Part shown: in pieces, positions 10,544 through 21,505 of the stretch | Position numbering within the stretch: the stretch's first letter is position 1 | How the letters are laid out: each line of letters opens with the position of its first letter | Assembly (NCBI GenBank): GCA_049999805.1 | Contig: JBNGIO010006282.1 | Span: 126,921-190,920, forward strand | From: Folioceros fuciformis | Lineage: Eukaryota > Anthocerotophyta > Anthocerotopsida > Anthocerotales | Length of the DNA: 64,000 nt | Direction: 5' to 3' | Notes under the pieces: generated by a model | Told to the model about the DNA's origin: nothing | What the model saw: the letters and a program-made list of their open reading frames with translations, nothing else | The model's database searches: none | Translations under genes and position numbers: made by a program

Positions 10544-13426
10544 TTAGTTCTCTGTAGAACGGTCTGTTGGAGGCCAGGCCGGGAAATATGAGGCCGGTGC
10601 AACGACAGAGGCTTTTCTCACCGGCACAACTGAGTCGTCCGGTACTAGCAGGTGCTTCAGCTCGTGGGTGAGCACATGATGTACTCTGCGAACAAGCTGC
10701 CAAGGCCACCAGGCGTATCAGCACATTCCGCCCCACGATGACTGAGGAGAAAGCATAACTGGGGTACAGTCGATGAGCACACAAACCTCGCCGACACCCT
10801 GTTCTGCTTTGACTGATATGCGGATGGATCCAGGAGGTCCAAGAACCCTGTAACTGTCTTCCTCATTCTCGGGAGGCGACAGGGGTGCCGGTGGCAGCAG
10901 ATCAGCTTTCGATACGACATCTAACCACGGCCGCTCTGAAAATCTGCTCTTCATCTCCTTGTATATATGCCACTTGACATACGGAGAGGTACTTAGCAAC
11001 TTGCAAGGTTTCGGACAAAATGGCAGTGATTATGTAAGTCTCTTCTCTTACCTGATCCACAACCGAAGTTCCACAATCTCCAGTGAGATCGTGTACATAC
11101 AGGACGGCAGTTGGCAGGTGAGACAAGGCCGCGAGGGTCAGTCGCTCTATATTATTCCTTTTCTCTGCAAGAAAAAAAAAGAAGAGAGTCGTTTAGGGAC
11201 CAAGATATTGGTACCAAGTCTTCGTTTCCTTCATGCACAATGGTCATACATAATTGCTGAGTAGACTGCTTCAATAGCTGGACAGTGTTACCATCTGGAC
11301 GTTTGAGAAGCCCAGGTGTGTCTGTCACCTGCAAATGACAGTCAGAAAATAACCACGTGAGACTTCACGCATATCTAATCAAATGCGCATCAATTCGGTC
11401 GCACTGTCAATACAGGAGGTATATCTGTAACTGAGGTACTGCAATGACCGTACCTGGTAGGATTTGGAATCCACAAAGATGTGACCCATTGAAATACCAC
11501 GAGTGGTGAAGGGATAGTTACAAACCTGACACAGTGCGCTAGCGCTTTAGTGCTGGACACTATCAGAGCCACAGCATTGAAGACCACAGAGACAACTGGA
11601 CACAAGGAAATGGTTGTCGGAAGTACCTCTGGTTTTCCAGAGGAAAGAATGCGAACAAGAGATGACTTGCCGACATTCGGGGCGCCTACTAAGCAGAGGG
11701 TGGGAGTCTCTGGGTGCACTACTGGCATGGCTCTAAGGATCTTACAATCAAGACGCACCCAGCATTAGACAGCGGCCCACACCAGTGACAGCAAGAGTAA
11801 CACTCATCTGAGACTGACCTTTGCAACCTCCTTCAAATTGTCCACAGAGCTCCCATATGTCTTGAAGATGTTCTCCAGGCTGGTAAAACCCTATGGTCAA
11901 TCAGCAGATCGTTCACGCTATTGGAAGATAAGAGTCACCAGCAACAAGGTAGGTTGTCGAAGGGAGATTTCTTGTACCACTTGAACGTGCTCCTCTGCCT
12001 CCTTCTTTGTTGAAGACTGGATCCAGCAATTCAGTTGATGAGACTACACAACAATACCTATTTTCAAAAGCAATACAACTGAACAGAGAGTTTGGACCTT
12101 GGCACATAATGATGCTCGATTCTTCCCAACATCAAGAACCTTCTTCCTTAGGAGGTCCACACTATGAAGAGTCTGCAAGGAGCACTTATTAGCAAAAGTT
12201 CTAACAGTCAAGGGAGTGCACGAGACAGTAGTTGAGAGAGGGGGGGAAAAAAAAACCTAGTTCTTAAAAGTCTGAAGGAGAGGGTACCTCCTCATACTTG
12301 CCATCTCCAAGAGTTAGTTCAAGAAGGGCTTGCTCGTAAGGATGAAAGCGATGTAGCTCGGGAAACTTTTGCACGTAATTCCTGAGAGGCACACATAGTT
12401 CCTGGTGAATGGTGACCAGGAGAACGATCGTCAGGCTACGAAACATCATGCGGCCCCAAACAGATCGTGAAATTGTCAGATAAGTCGTACTTTGGTGAGT
12501 GTGTCCACCTGCTTGGCTCCACGATTACGCTCCCGTTTTGCCACATTCATGATGCCTGCAAACATGAAACAAGAGAGGTAAAAATCGTGAGGGATGATTC
12601 CAGATCAAAATGAAGACGAGGCCATAACAACCTTCTATGTTTGCAATGACGTGGCACCTTTCGTAGGTCGAACCATTTTGGCTCTCCTTACAGCTGTGCC
12701 GCAAATCTCGGAGGAAGGGGACACGACCGGGAGCTGTTGAAATGCACCGACTCCAAGGCGTTTGCGAGTCTGATCGGGAATTAATCAACACAGGTTGAGA
12801 CATGTGGAGCTCGGGAAATAGTGAACACATGCTGCTTCTGCCTGTGAGCCCCAGCAGTAACCAGACGTCCAAACACTTCCACAAGGCAAATCCAGCAGCA
12901 TCCCAAAGAGGAAGTCCGACATACTTTCAAAGGTTCCTCGACACCTCCAGATTGTGTAGCAACATCAGCAGGCCCCTCCAGATCGCTCGGGTCCTCAGGC
13001 TTCTGAATTGCATTTTCCACTCGTCGATCCGCTGCACTCCTAAGTCGATCCAATGCACCTACTGACCCAACCCTGCTTGTGTGGATCACGTCCATTCCAC
13101 CTGCATCCACCAACCAGTGCAATCAGGTTGATCCTTCCCGCAATTCACATCAGAGAACATAAACAGGCAATGCAATCCAACATACCAGCGACAGAGCCGA
13201 TGCCACATCTTGCAGACCGGAACACCGGGAAGTTTGTCCTCGGGAAGCGCTTCAGACTGCGAATATGCAAAGACCGCTCCCATTTGGGCAAAAGACCCGT
13301 GGACACAGCTTGCAGCATTGTTTTGCGCATGAAATTGTCACTGCCAGGAGGAATCCATAACCACGGCCTATGCACGCTTCTGTCTCCCCCAAACACAGCC
13401 CTGTCCGGCCGGCAAACAGGCAGCAT
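10544..13426 (-). CDS. PDE318: NOG1-like organellar GTPase (PDE318 type)
   Basis: Homologue of the chloroplast NOG1-like GTPase PIGMENT DEFECTIVE 318, an Obg/NOG1-family P-loop GTPase linked to organelle ribosome assembly. Visible motifs: VVRRAKMVRPTKG-like NOG1 N-terminal region around 12700, RERNRGAKQVDTLTK (exon 12555-12491), FHPYEQALLELTLGDGKY near 12330, G1 GAPNVGKS at about 11690-11663, G3 DTPG at about 11310, LPTAVLYVHDLTGDCGTS near 11100, and G4 as SKAD near 10920. The last exon ends with TAA at 10546-10544. The N-terminus (ATG at 13426, or the in-frame ATGs at 13330 or 13318) is Arg/Ser/Leu-rich like a transit peptide. The first intron starts at 13185 and exon 2 is 13100-12925. Plastid rather than mitochondrial location is inferred from the Arabidopsis homologue. 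The gene is divergent from TIM8. Confidence 0.85.
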
Positions 13427-13618
13427 ATAGTCCCAAGGTACGCTCTACGAGATGTGTAGCAGGGTTTAGGGTTTATCCGAATCCACATTAGGGGAACACG
13501 GCCAGCGAAGACAGCAGGGCAAGTCATTCGGGAAATCATCAGGTGGGAGATCGACGTAACCGCAGAGTCCTCAGTTCACCTTGCCAGCCATTGCTTCCGC
13601 TGGCTGAAGGCAGCGGCC
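13427..13618. promoter_or_regulatory. shared promoter region with telo-box
   Basis: Only 192 bp separate the most upstream start of the NOG1-like gene (-) from the TIM8 start (+), so this must include both core promoters. It contains tttagggttta (13465-13475), the reverse complement of the plant telo-box AAACCCTAA. That element is known from promoters of ribosomal, translation and organelle-biogenesis genes. Regulatory use here is inferred. Confidence 0.55.
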
Positions 13619-14060
13619 ATGGATTCTTCCAACCTAAACACGGCTGAGTTTCAGCAATTCCTTGAGGTACATTTCTTACTCCGTTTGCCGTGCGAAGCCT
13701 GCAGACAGCTGGGAACTGCCGTGCTTGTCCTCTTTGTCGTGCCTTGCAAAGTCATCTATTGGCAGCGGCTAGCGGATTACAATCCCTCAAAGTTGCGTGT
13801 CTGCCGGCAGGCGGGTGTCCGAAATCCGCGGTTTTTTGAGAGACGAGTTGTGTGTGTTGCTGCAGCAAGAGAAGAACAGGGCCGCGCTGAACGAGCTGGT
13901 GGCTAAGCTAACAGATGTGTGTTGGGACAAATGCATCACCGCCACGCCTTCTAGCAAATTCAGCTCTGGCGAATCCAGCTGCCTCACCAATTGCGCGCAA
14001 CGGTATCTCGACACCAGCGCCCTCATCGTTCGGAGATTCCAGTCTATGCAGCCGCGGTGA
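13619..14060 (+). CDS. TIM8: mitochondrial import small Tim protein TIM8
   Basis: Small Tim chaperone of the mitochondrial intermembrane space, where TIM8-TIM13 hexamers escort hydrophobic precursors to the inner membrane. Two exons, 13619-13666 (MDSSNLNTAEFQQFLE) and 13866-14060, join in phase 0 to give 80 residues. The family signature is complete: twin CX3C motifs (CWDKC and CLTNC), spaced by 18 residues, between two predicted helices, with the TIM8-specific context KLTDVCWDKCI and CAQRYLDTSALI. The intron begins GTACAT and ends TGCAG. The length matches TIM8 proteins elsewhere. The gene is head-to-head with the NOG1-like GTPase. Confidence 0.93.
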
Positions 14061-14783
14061 TGCGGGCACATTTTCACGGTCGTTCGTCACTGCCGCTGGC
14101 AGCGCCTGTCTTTGAGGTACTGCTCCTGGCGCCATGTTTGCATCACTGAGAACGCACGTCTGGGGACGATTGGGGTCACTTGTGGCTAACGAACTTGCTG
14201 CTTTTCTTTCTTTTGGGGACTAGGTTGGAGAAGGCGAGCAATCTGTGGTTCATTCCCCGTCGTTTAGAGGCTAGGCGTAGGAGTGTTGTATGAACACCGG
14301 CATCTGCATCCATTAATTTGAGCTGAAATTGTTCTTGAAGCGAGCTACAGTAGAGTTTCATGAGGTTGGGCTGGGGCTTGATTCCTCAAAATCTGCGCCA
14401 CTGATGAAGCAGGCTCCATATTTCGCACGACACAATGTCACGCATGTGTCACTCGCTTCGGAAGCTCAACCTCAGTTTATGGACGATGTGGAAGTCTGCT
14501 GTCTAACTAAAGTTATGTACTTCCTGACGCAGAATTAAAAGCAGTGGCAGGCAGAAAGGCACGACTGGATATCAAGTTCTAGACGACGGACGATGCCATT
14601 GGCCGCTGATTATCCTGGCTCATATTTCTCTCTGCATCCTGGCTCTTATTTGTCTCTCGAACCCTAGGCTGTGATTCGTCCACGCAGGTCGAGGAGCCCC
14701 ACGACGACTTCAGCACAGGAGCAACCACTTCAGGCAAGCGCTGAACAAGACCAAGTTCTGAAGACCGTGGCGTTGGCAAAGTT

Positions 14784-15513
14784 ATGGAGGGGGCTGCCAT
14801 GGCGTGCGCGCTGCAGGCTGGTGTGGCCTCGCAATTCCAAGCAGTGGCTGGGCACGCAGCTTCCTTGAGCTCGGCGGAGAGTATGGGCCTGCCGGGTCTT
14901 TCTGTTCCTGCTGCATCTCGACCTTCGGGAGCTGCCAAAAGGTCCCTCCAGGTTCTGGCCATGGCCCCCAAGAAGAAGGTAATTGGCAGCTCTCTCGCCT
15001 TGCGGGGATGTGAATTCATTGGCCCCCGTCGCGGCTCGAAGTTGTCTCACTGCAGTCAGCCCCGCGTGGCAGGTGAACGCGTACGATGACGCATGGAGCA
15101 AGCAGTGGTTCGGAGCTGGGATCTTCGCCGAGAACACAGAAGTTGCTCCGGTGAACATCGTGAAAAACCTGGAGAAGAAGAAGCTGTTGAGCCAGGTGGA
15201 GAAGGCAGGGCTGTTGTCCAAGGCCGAGAGCGCCGGCTTCACGCTCTCCCAAATTGAAAAGCTGGGTCTGCTGTCCAAGGCGGAGAGCCTTGGCCTGCTC
15301 AGTCTGGCGGAGAAGTTGGCTACAAGCAGCCCAGCTGCGCTGGCATCCTTATCATTGCCCCTTGGTGTGGCAGCGATTGCGACCATTGTCCTCGTCCCAG
15401 ATGATACCCAGGTGCTGGTAGTGGCGCAGACCGTTGTGGCTGGCTTGTTGGCGCTCGCCGCTGGAGGATTGTTCGTGGGATCCATTATCTTGAGCGGCCT
15501 GCAAGAGGACTAG
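14784..15513 (+). CDS. RIQ: RIQ1/RIQ2-like thylakoid protein (DUF1118)
   Basis: Member of the DUF1118 family, which includes Arabidopsis RIQ1 and RIQ2, grana-associated thylakoid membrane proteins needed for normal non-photochemical quenching and light-harvesting complex organisation. Two exons, 14784-14978 and 15073-15513, join in phase 0 to encode 211 residues. The first exon is a plastid transit peptide (Ala/Ser-rich, ending LAMAPKKK). The second holds the family core: VNAYDDAWSKQWFGAG, repeated short helices (KKKLLSQVEKAGLLSKAES, LSQIEKLGLLSKAESLGLL), then two hydrophobic membrane segments (SLPLGVAAIATIVLV and VVAGLLALAAGGLFVGSII). I cannot assign it to the RIQ1 or the RIQ2 branch. Confidence 0.88.
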
Positions 15514-15785
15514 CCCAGTCACTGTAACAGTGTGTCTTTTTCTGCCGATTTGTACACTAAAACATCCCAGTTGTATTTGCTTCTCCATTAGCTTAGCCTC
15601 CCTTTTCACTTGGTGGTCATCATTTTTCGTCCTGCGTTCCATACTTGTATCTCTGTTGAGCTGCTGTACATTGCATAGGAAGCCACTTCAGCTGAATTGA
15701 AGGTTCAGTGGTTGAGATAAGAGCAGTGTATTTACAAGAATGCCTTGGGATCTGCCTGGTTTCTCAGTGGCATGCCTTGGTCGTG

Positions 15786-18700
15786 CTACTGGTTCTCCTC
15801 CTGAATCCGTGGCAGAAATGTCTCAAATTGCTGAACCCTTTTACCCGACCAACTCGAGGAAAGAAAGCGTGAGGGAATCATTACGGGCGACGCCAGGAAC
15901 CGGCCAATTGTGAGCCGAGGGAATCTTAACCAAACTAATCTCGGACGCCAGTCATCATCGATTTCGGAGATTGTGCTCACCAGTATTTCTGCCATTTTGG
16001 CTACTTCGGGATTGTGATCCTGAACCGCCAATGCCATCAGTAGTGAGATACAGTGGAAGCATTCAAACAATCAGACTAGGTGCCTGGCACATGTTGAATG
16101 GGTGCAACCACCTGCGATAGATCAAGGATCCGAATCACCACCTGCACACCAGAAGGATTGGGCACCTTTCAATTGTGGGCCGAGACTTTGCAAGTAGTGC
16201 AGACGTCACAAATGCCTCATTCACAAGCAACATGCCTTGGGATCAGCAGTAAGCAGATCCTTGGTTGTTGTCTCAGTAAGCAAGAATTGTCCGAAGGTGT
16301 AAAGCAGCTGCAGTTGGTAAGAGATCAAAGTCAAGAGAAAATCGTTGGTGACATGATGCTTACAGGTGTGTGTTCAACGAGTTGGAACGACCAGGTTACC
16401 TGAAGAGCCAATTCCGTGTCGTGCCGGTTTTCCATGAAGACAACAGACAACTTATGCACCTGCAACATAAAAGGCTACAGTGAGGACAAATTTTAGTTTC
16501 GAGTGACTTCGGTGCGTACATGAGCGAGGTCGACGCGATATCTCACCAAGCCTCCGCGTGAGATTAGAAGAGCAGTCTCCTCGGAACAGATTCCACCGAC
16601 AAAAATCGCAATCTGACGACAAGGGAACGTCAGATGATCGCAATCTCTCCATCACACAAGTTCAAAACCTATTTAAAAATTCTGCCTTCGACACCTCAAG
16701 CAGTAAATCGTCCTCCTTATTGCCCAGTTGAAAGCGAGAATGTAAGAAATGGATCAGGGCAGTCTCGGCCAGTGCAGTGTCAAAGCTTCCTTTGAGCGAA
16801 CTAATGTTGTTCAAAATTCCCAATATCTCCACCTTCAAAAGAAAACGTATCTGTATATTTAGACTTCAAAGGTAGTCCAGGCAAGTTCTATCCACCATTT
16901 TGAGAAAATTACAGCAATAAAAAGTACTGTTACTGATGATACTCTCGGTGGTCTCTCTTTAAAACCTACTTAACTCTCGATTCCTCACAAACCTGAAGCG
17001 AAATGCTGTCTTCAGCTCCTATGAGAAGGCTTACTAAAGCTGGTATGAAGCTGTAATCAGGACAGGTCACAGAGTAGAGGCTCAGATTGTGGCAGCGAGT
17101 TTTAACAACTGCAAAAGGTCAGCATGTGAGCTGAAGGGCTCCGAAACCAAAGATATCAGTAAGAGCAAAAGCGAGACTACTGAAGTAAGTTCAATCTCAT
17201 GCACATGGACCTCAGACGACCTGGAATGCGTGAACTTGGCTTACTCTAACAGGTGCGACTTGATGTCTTCATGTTCACTGATATTTCTTACAACCTGTGC
17301 AAACAGTAGGGTATCACAGTTCACGAGCACCCCGAGAGAAGGAAAGACGTGAAAACCAGTGAAGGGAAGCTGACTTTCAGAAGAAGAGGATCGTTAAAAC
17401 GTATTGCTCGCGTAAGAAGCTGTTTCAGGTCACCGCATTCGCAGCTAAACTGCAGTCAGAAAAGGCATATCAGATAGGGCAACTGCGACGGGCTACACCG
17501 TCCTCCCACCGGGGGTGAGGGGCCATACGGCAGCTGTTTGTGGGGCACAAGTCAAGTTGAGTGACAGTGCAACCAGCTCCCCGGGAATCGCTTTCATTGG
17601 TTGTGCGACAATCAACTGTAAGTAACCCAGCCGCTCAGAAGGGTCTCCACTAGACGTCAAGCTGCTCGCAGTTATCGCATCACAAGAATAGATTGATGCA
17701 AGATGCAGAACGACAGCAGACCTGAGTGTCAGACCTTAAGTGCAATGGAAAGAATGTCTGTCTCTGCAAACTTTACTCGAAATTCAACATCTGTTGATAG
17801 GTTATAGAGCACTCCAAAAACCTGCACCGACGAAATAACTGATTCAGAGGAAGGTGAAGAAGACATTTTTGACAGCCAGCCTTCCACTTCCAGAGACGAA
17901 TTCGTTTCAGGACTACGACCATCCCCGAAGGCCGTTCACAAATGAAAACGCTTCAACATAACAGAGGGATGTACCCACTAGGTGCTCGAGCTTCTTCTCG
18001 TTCAGTACAGCTTCCAAAGTCTGGAGGAATTTACATTTAATCTGTAGAACAAGTCATACCTACGATTGTCACAGCCATGCCATGCCTTCGTCAAACGCTT
18101 AAAGACAAAATCACAGTCCTAAAGGCCTTACCATATCGCTCCTCAGGTCTGCATCAAACGACAAGTTCCAGAGCAATCTAAGCACATCAGTGAGGAGAGT
18201 CTGCAGGGTGAAGTATATACAACGTGCTTGTATCAACATTCGCAAGTTGTGCGAACATAGGCCAAACATAATACGGCATACGGTCATGCTGTCTACAAAT
18301 ACCTCATGTCTGCAAGGTAACAATGCAGAAAGTCTGTATATGATCCCGCATTCCTTCATTTTTTCCTTGTTCTCTTCGAAGATGCTCAGTTTCTTCAGAA
18401 ATTTTACCGTTCTGAAAACGACTACATGCAGAGGGGTTAGGGTCAATGTGGAGACACCACCACCCTTCGAGATGACTTGCTGCTGCAATTAGCAAAAGAA
18501 AACATTGGAGACAGCCAGCGTACATGCTGAGCAGAGAAACATTCTTCCTGTTAAGAAGCTTGCATAGGTTCTCCTGAGCGAGAAAAGCACGTGTTAGCTC
18601 TTGGCTATCCTTTCTCCCTGTTGCTTACTAGGAAGGTGGACCTTTAAGACATGAGTCCAAGTGGACGTACCACAAGCTTGTGCTTCTTCATCTTCTTCTC

Positions 18701-19860
18701 CACAAGGATGTCTTCGGCAATGTTGAAGAGCAGATGAACTGACATATACAGCAATCTCTCCTGCATTAGTTCCAACAGCCTGATGTGCTTACGACAACGA
18801 AGACTAAGATTGGAGAGTTGTTAGGCCAATCTCTAGATCGAGGGCACCAACAGAAACAAAAGCTTCCAGAAAGCAGACAATCATACCTGCTTGCTCATTT
18901 GCACCACGGACGCGGTAGCTGCTACAGATCTCTCTCTTTTGGAGATGCCAGGTTCAGACAAAGAGAATCCTCCTTCAACCTGGTCAGAACCAGTCAAGAC
19001 CTGAAGAAGTCCCGCACCAATCCAGATAAGCCTTGGACTGAGACCTACCGTCCACTGCAACTCCGATCTCTGGACCTCCAGGGCCATTATAGTCAGCGTT
19101 GTCTTCCCAACCTTCTGCTCCAAGAGCATCTGCGAAACAAACACATACGTCACACCCAGAGTACAATCTCCAGTCTACGCCCGAACCGTACCGATCTAGC
19201 GGCCCGAGCGAAAAAACCTGTCACCTGGTGAAACTTTTGGAAGAGCGAAAACATGAAGAATATAGACAGAATGTTGAAGCGAAGACTGAAGCTTTTCCTT
19301 CCCTCCTCTCGCAGCACTCTGGCTATGGCACCCTGCCAGGAACAACCCGACCACAACCGCCTCTCAGCCAGTGAAATCAATCTTGCGTCCGCGCGTCTAG
19401 AATTCCACTACTCACCACAGCACTGCCGTGAGTGGCAAGCGTGTTCAGCCACTCCGTCCTGGTGGCCAAGGTGAAGACAAGCCCGGTAGCCCGGACCTGT
19501 TGAGCCGTACACAGTCATCCGATCAGATGAATGCACATCACCTACCACCAGAAACCTCAACCACACGTTCCCCTCACATCCCGCACCTTGGCATCTATTC
19601 CCTCATACAGATCCGCCAAATACAAATCCAAATCTTTCATGGCCGAAAATGAGGAAGCATGCCCGTTCAACACCAGCCACGGATAATCCTCGTTGGACCT
19701 GCACTCTTTCACGCATCTCAACCATGCATTCCTCCACACAACAATCACAGATTCAAGAAACCAGAATTCCAGAATTTCAAATCGCTCCTCCAGAATTCGC
19801 ACCCGACGTGTTCGGACGAAACATATAGTGGCCGCAGTCGATCTCCCATTGCGATGGCAC
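15786..19860 (-). CDS. KAP3: kinesin-associated protein 3 (KAP3) homologue
   Basis: Armadillo-repeat accessory subunit of heterotrimeric kinesin-2, the anterograde motor of intraflagellar transport in cilia. Minus-strand exons follow KAP order: MKDLDLYLADLYEGIDAKVR near 19620, IARVLREEGRKSFSLRFNIL near 19310, VKFLKKLSIFEENKEKM near 18390 (the most diagnostic block), SFIPALVSLLIGAED near 17040, VEILGILNNISSLKGSFD near 16820, HSRFQLGNKEDDLLLEVS near 16730, LYTFGQFLLTETTTKDLL near 16280, and EVAKMAEILVSTISEIDDDW near 15980, ending at 15786. Several internal exons between 17.2 and 18.1 kb were not resolved. The N-terminal exon is uncertain: frame is open from about 19860, but I saw no clear start codon, and the N-terminus is less similar to animal KAP3 than the rest. 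No disabling lesion was seen. Confidence 0.78.
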
Positions 19861-20086
19861 TGTCAAGCACTCCAACACCTCAATGCATGAGTCGAATCGC
19901 GAGATGCAACAGGAACCGATTCCATGGCGCCTGCGGAAATGCAGCCGACTTGTGCCATTTCTCGTTGCCAATGCCGCTGAAGGTTCATTGGACCTCGGAC
20001 TTTGCAGCTGAATAATAACTGCTGGAAAACGCGGCAAAGTCAGGTCGTTAACGCTGCACTTAAAATAAAGCTCGGATATGTACTCT

Positions 20087-20114
20087 TCGTTATGTTATGT
20101 TATGTTATGTTGGA
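20087..20114 (+). repeat. short TATGT tandem repeat in divergent spacer
   Basis: Four consecutive ttatg-type 5-bp units lie in the spacer between KAP3 (-) and the PAM68-like gene (+). It is AT-rich and close to the probable start regions of both genes; function unknown. Confidence 0.6.
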
Positions 20115-20244
20115 TGTTGAAGTCATCTGGGATCTGCAAGATATTTGTACAGCAATCGGCTACGAGGGATACGAAAGAAGAAGGAAGCGTTGATGCCGAC
20201 GAGCTCGAGGTGAAGGAAGGAAAGGGGAATTCATCGTCTGGAGC

Positions 20245-20859
20245 ATGTCGATTGCTAGTTTAGCGGGCCCTTGCCAGGCATTTGTCTGCAAAGAAGCTTC
20301 CGTGTCCCTTCCCTTTGCAGAGACGACGGGAGGACGATGGGCAGGATGGAGGAATTCCAAGGCAGGGAGGAGGAGGATGGCAGTGTCGGCATTGCAGACT
20401 CCCAAGGGATTCGGACCCGAGAAGAAGGAGAAATCAGGGGGTAAGAAGAGTCCGGGGGAGTTCGAGCGGAGCCAGGAGGAGGGTGAGAAGAAGAGGAGGC
20501 AGCAGCAGCAGCAACAGGATGAGGAGGAAGATGCTGAGCTGGATGCGGTGCCCGAGGTGGTGACCAACCGGATGATGAAGAGGATCGGGCTGACAGTGGG
20601 CTTGCCGACGCTTGTCGGGATTCTGGCATTCCCGCTCTACTATTACGTGAAGGTGGTGCAGAAGGTAGAGGTGCCGGAGTGGCTGCCGCTCATCACTTCC
20701 ATGTTCACCTTCGGGACTGCGGGGTTGGGCATCTCGTACGGGATTCTGTCTGCCAGCTGGGATCCTCAACGGGAAGGGTCCCTGTTGGGATGGAAGGAGG
20801 CCCAAGCCAATTGGCCTGTTCTGTGGGAGAATTTGTCTGGCAACAAGGGGAAAAAGTAG
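20245..20859 (+). CDS. PAM68-like thylakoid assembly factor (DUF3464)
   Basis: Single-exon ORF of 204 residues from the ATG at 20245. The PAM68 family comprises integral thylakoid proteins. PAM68 assists photosystem II assembly; the related PAM68L has been linked to NDH complex assembly. Residues 1-50 resemble a plastid transit peptide. A charged Gln/Glu/Lys linker follows (residues about 55-95), then the family core: VPEVVTNRMMKRIG, a first membrane segment (LTVGLPTLVGILAFPLYYY), VEVPEWLPL, a second segment (ITSMFTFGTAGLGISYGIL), and the C-terminal signature SASWDPQREGSLLGW. Absence of introns and intact motifs argue for a functional gene. I cannot decide between the PAM68 and PAM68L branches. 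Confidence 0.9.
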   Translation: MSIASLAGPCQAFVCKEASVSLPFAETTGGRWAGWRNSKAGRRRMAVSALQTPKGFGPEKKEKSGGKKSPGEFERSQEEGEKKRRQQQQQQDEEEDAELDAVPEVVTNRMMKRIGLTVGLPTLVGILAFPLYYYVKVVQKVEVPEWLPLITSMFTFGTAGLGISYGILSASWDPQREGSLLGWKEAQANWPVLWENLSGNKGKK

Positions 20860-21505
20860 TTGTAGATGGCGTGGGCGATATTTGATGTGAACTTCAGGCA
20901 GGCAGCAGCTGGAGATGGAGATGCGGTGGAGATTTTATGACATCTTTTGTTGAAACCGTCATCCTCTTGTTGCATCGTGGATTGGCTGCTCTGAACGTGG
21001 GTTTAGAATTGGTGGGCGAGATTCTCTTCTCTTCTCGGTAGAGGCAGAGGCATCACGGAGGGCAAGTGATGGCACCGCCCTTCTGGGCCCGTTGTATTTG
21101 TACGCGCTCCATAGACATGGTATATAGACAGACAGACATTCTGGTACCCTGCTGTTGCATGTGCGCATAAAAAGGTTGCGTGAGCTCTTGAAAAGTAAGG
21201 AAGGCAAGCTCGCATGGCTCTGCGAGTACGACCATGCTGCCTACCCGATTTTACGATTCAAACATGGAATTCGCCCGAGACGCATGACAGGGCAGCCTCT
21301 CGGGATGTAAACAAACGTGCCAGCCTTGCAAATCGAGGCAGATCGAACGAGTGGCGGGTTGAAGAGGATCGAGGCTATCTCGGCCACGGCGAGTTGGAAG
21401 GGACTTAAAGACGGGAGAAGATTTCAGTGATCCCTCAAAACCCCAGCCAGCGGAAACAAGCCTAAACCCCGGCGACAAAACCTAGTAGAGGCAGGGGGCA
21501 ACACC

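Noticed and set aside
18785-19231. Plus-strand 148-codon ORF within KAP3
   Set aside because: It overlaps KAP3 exons and introns on the other strand and has no recognisable similarity.
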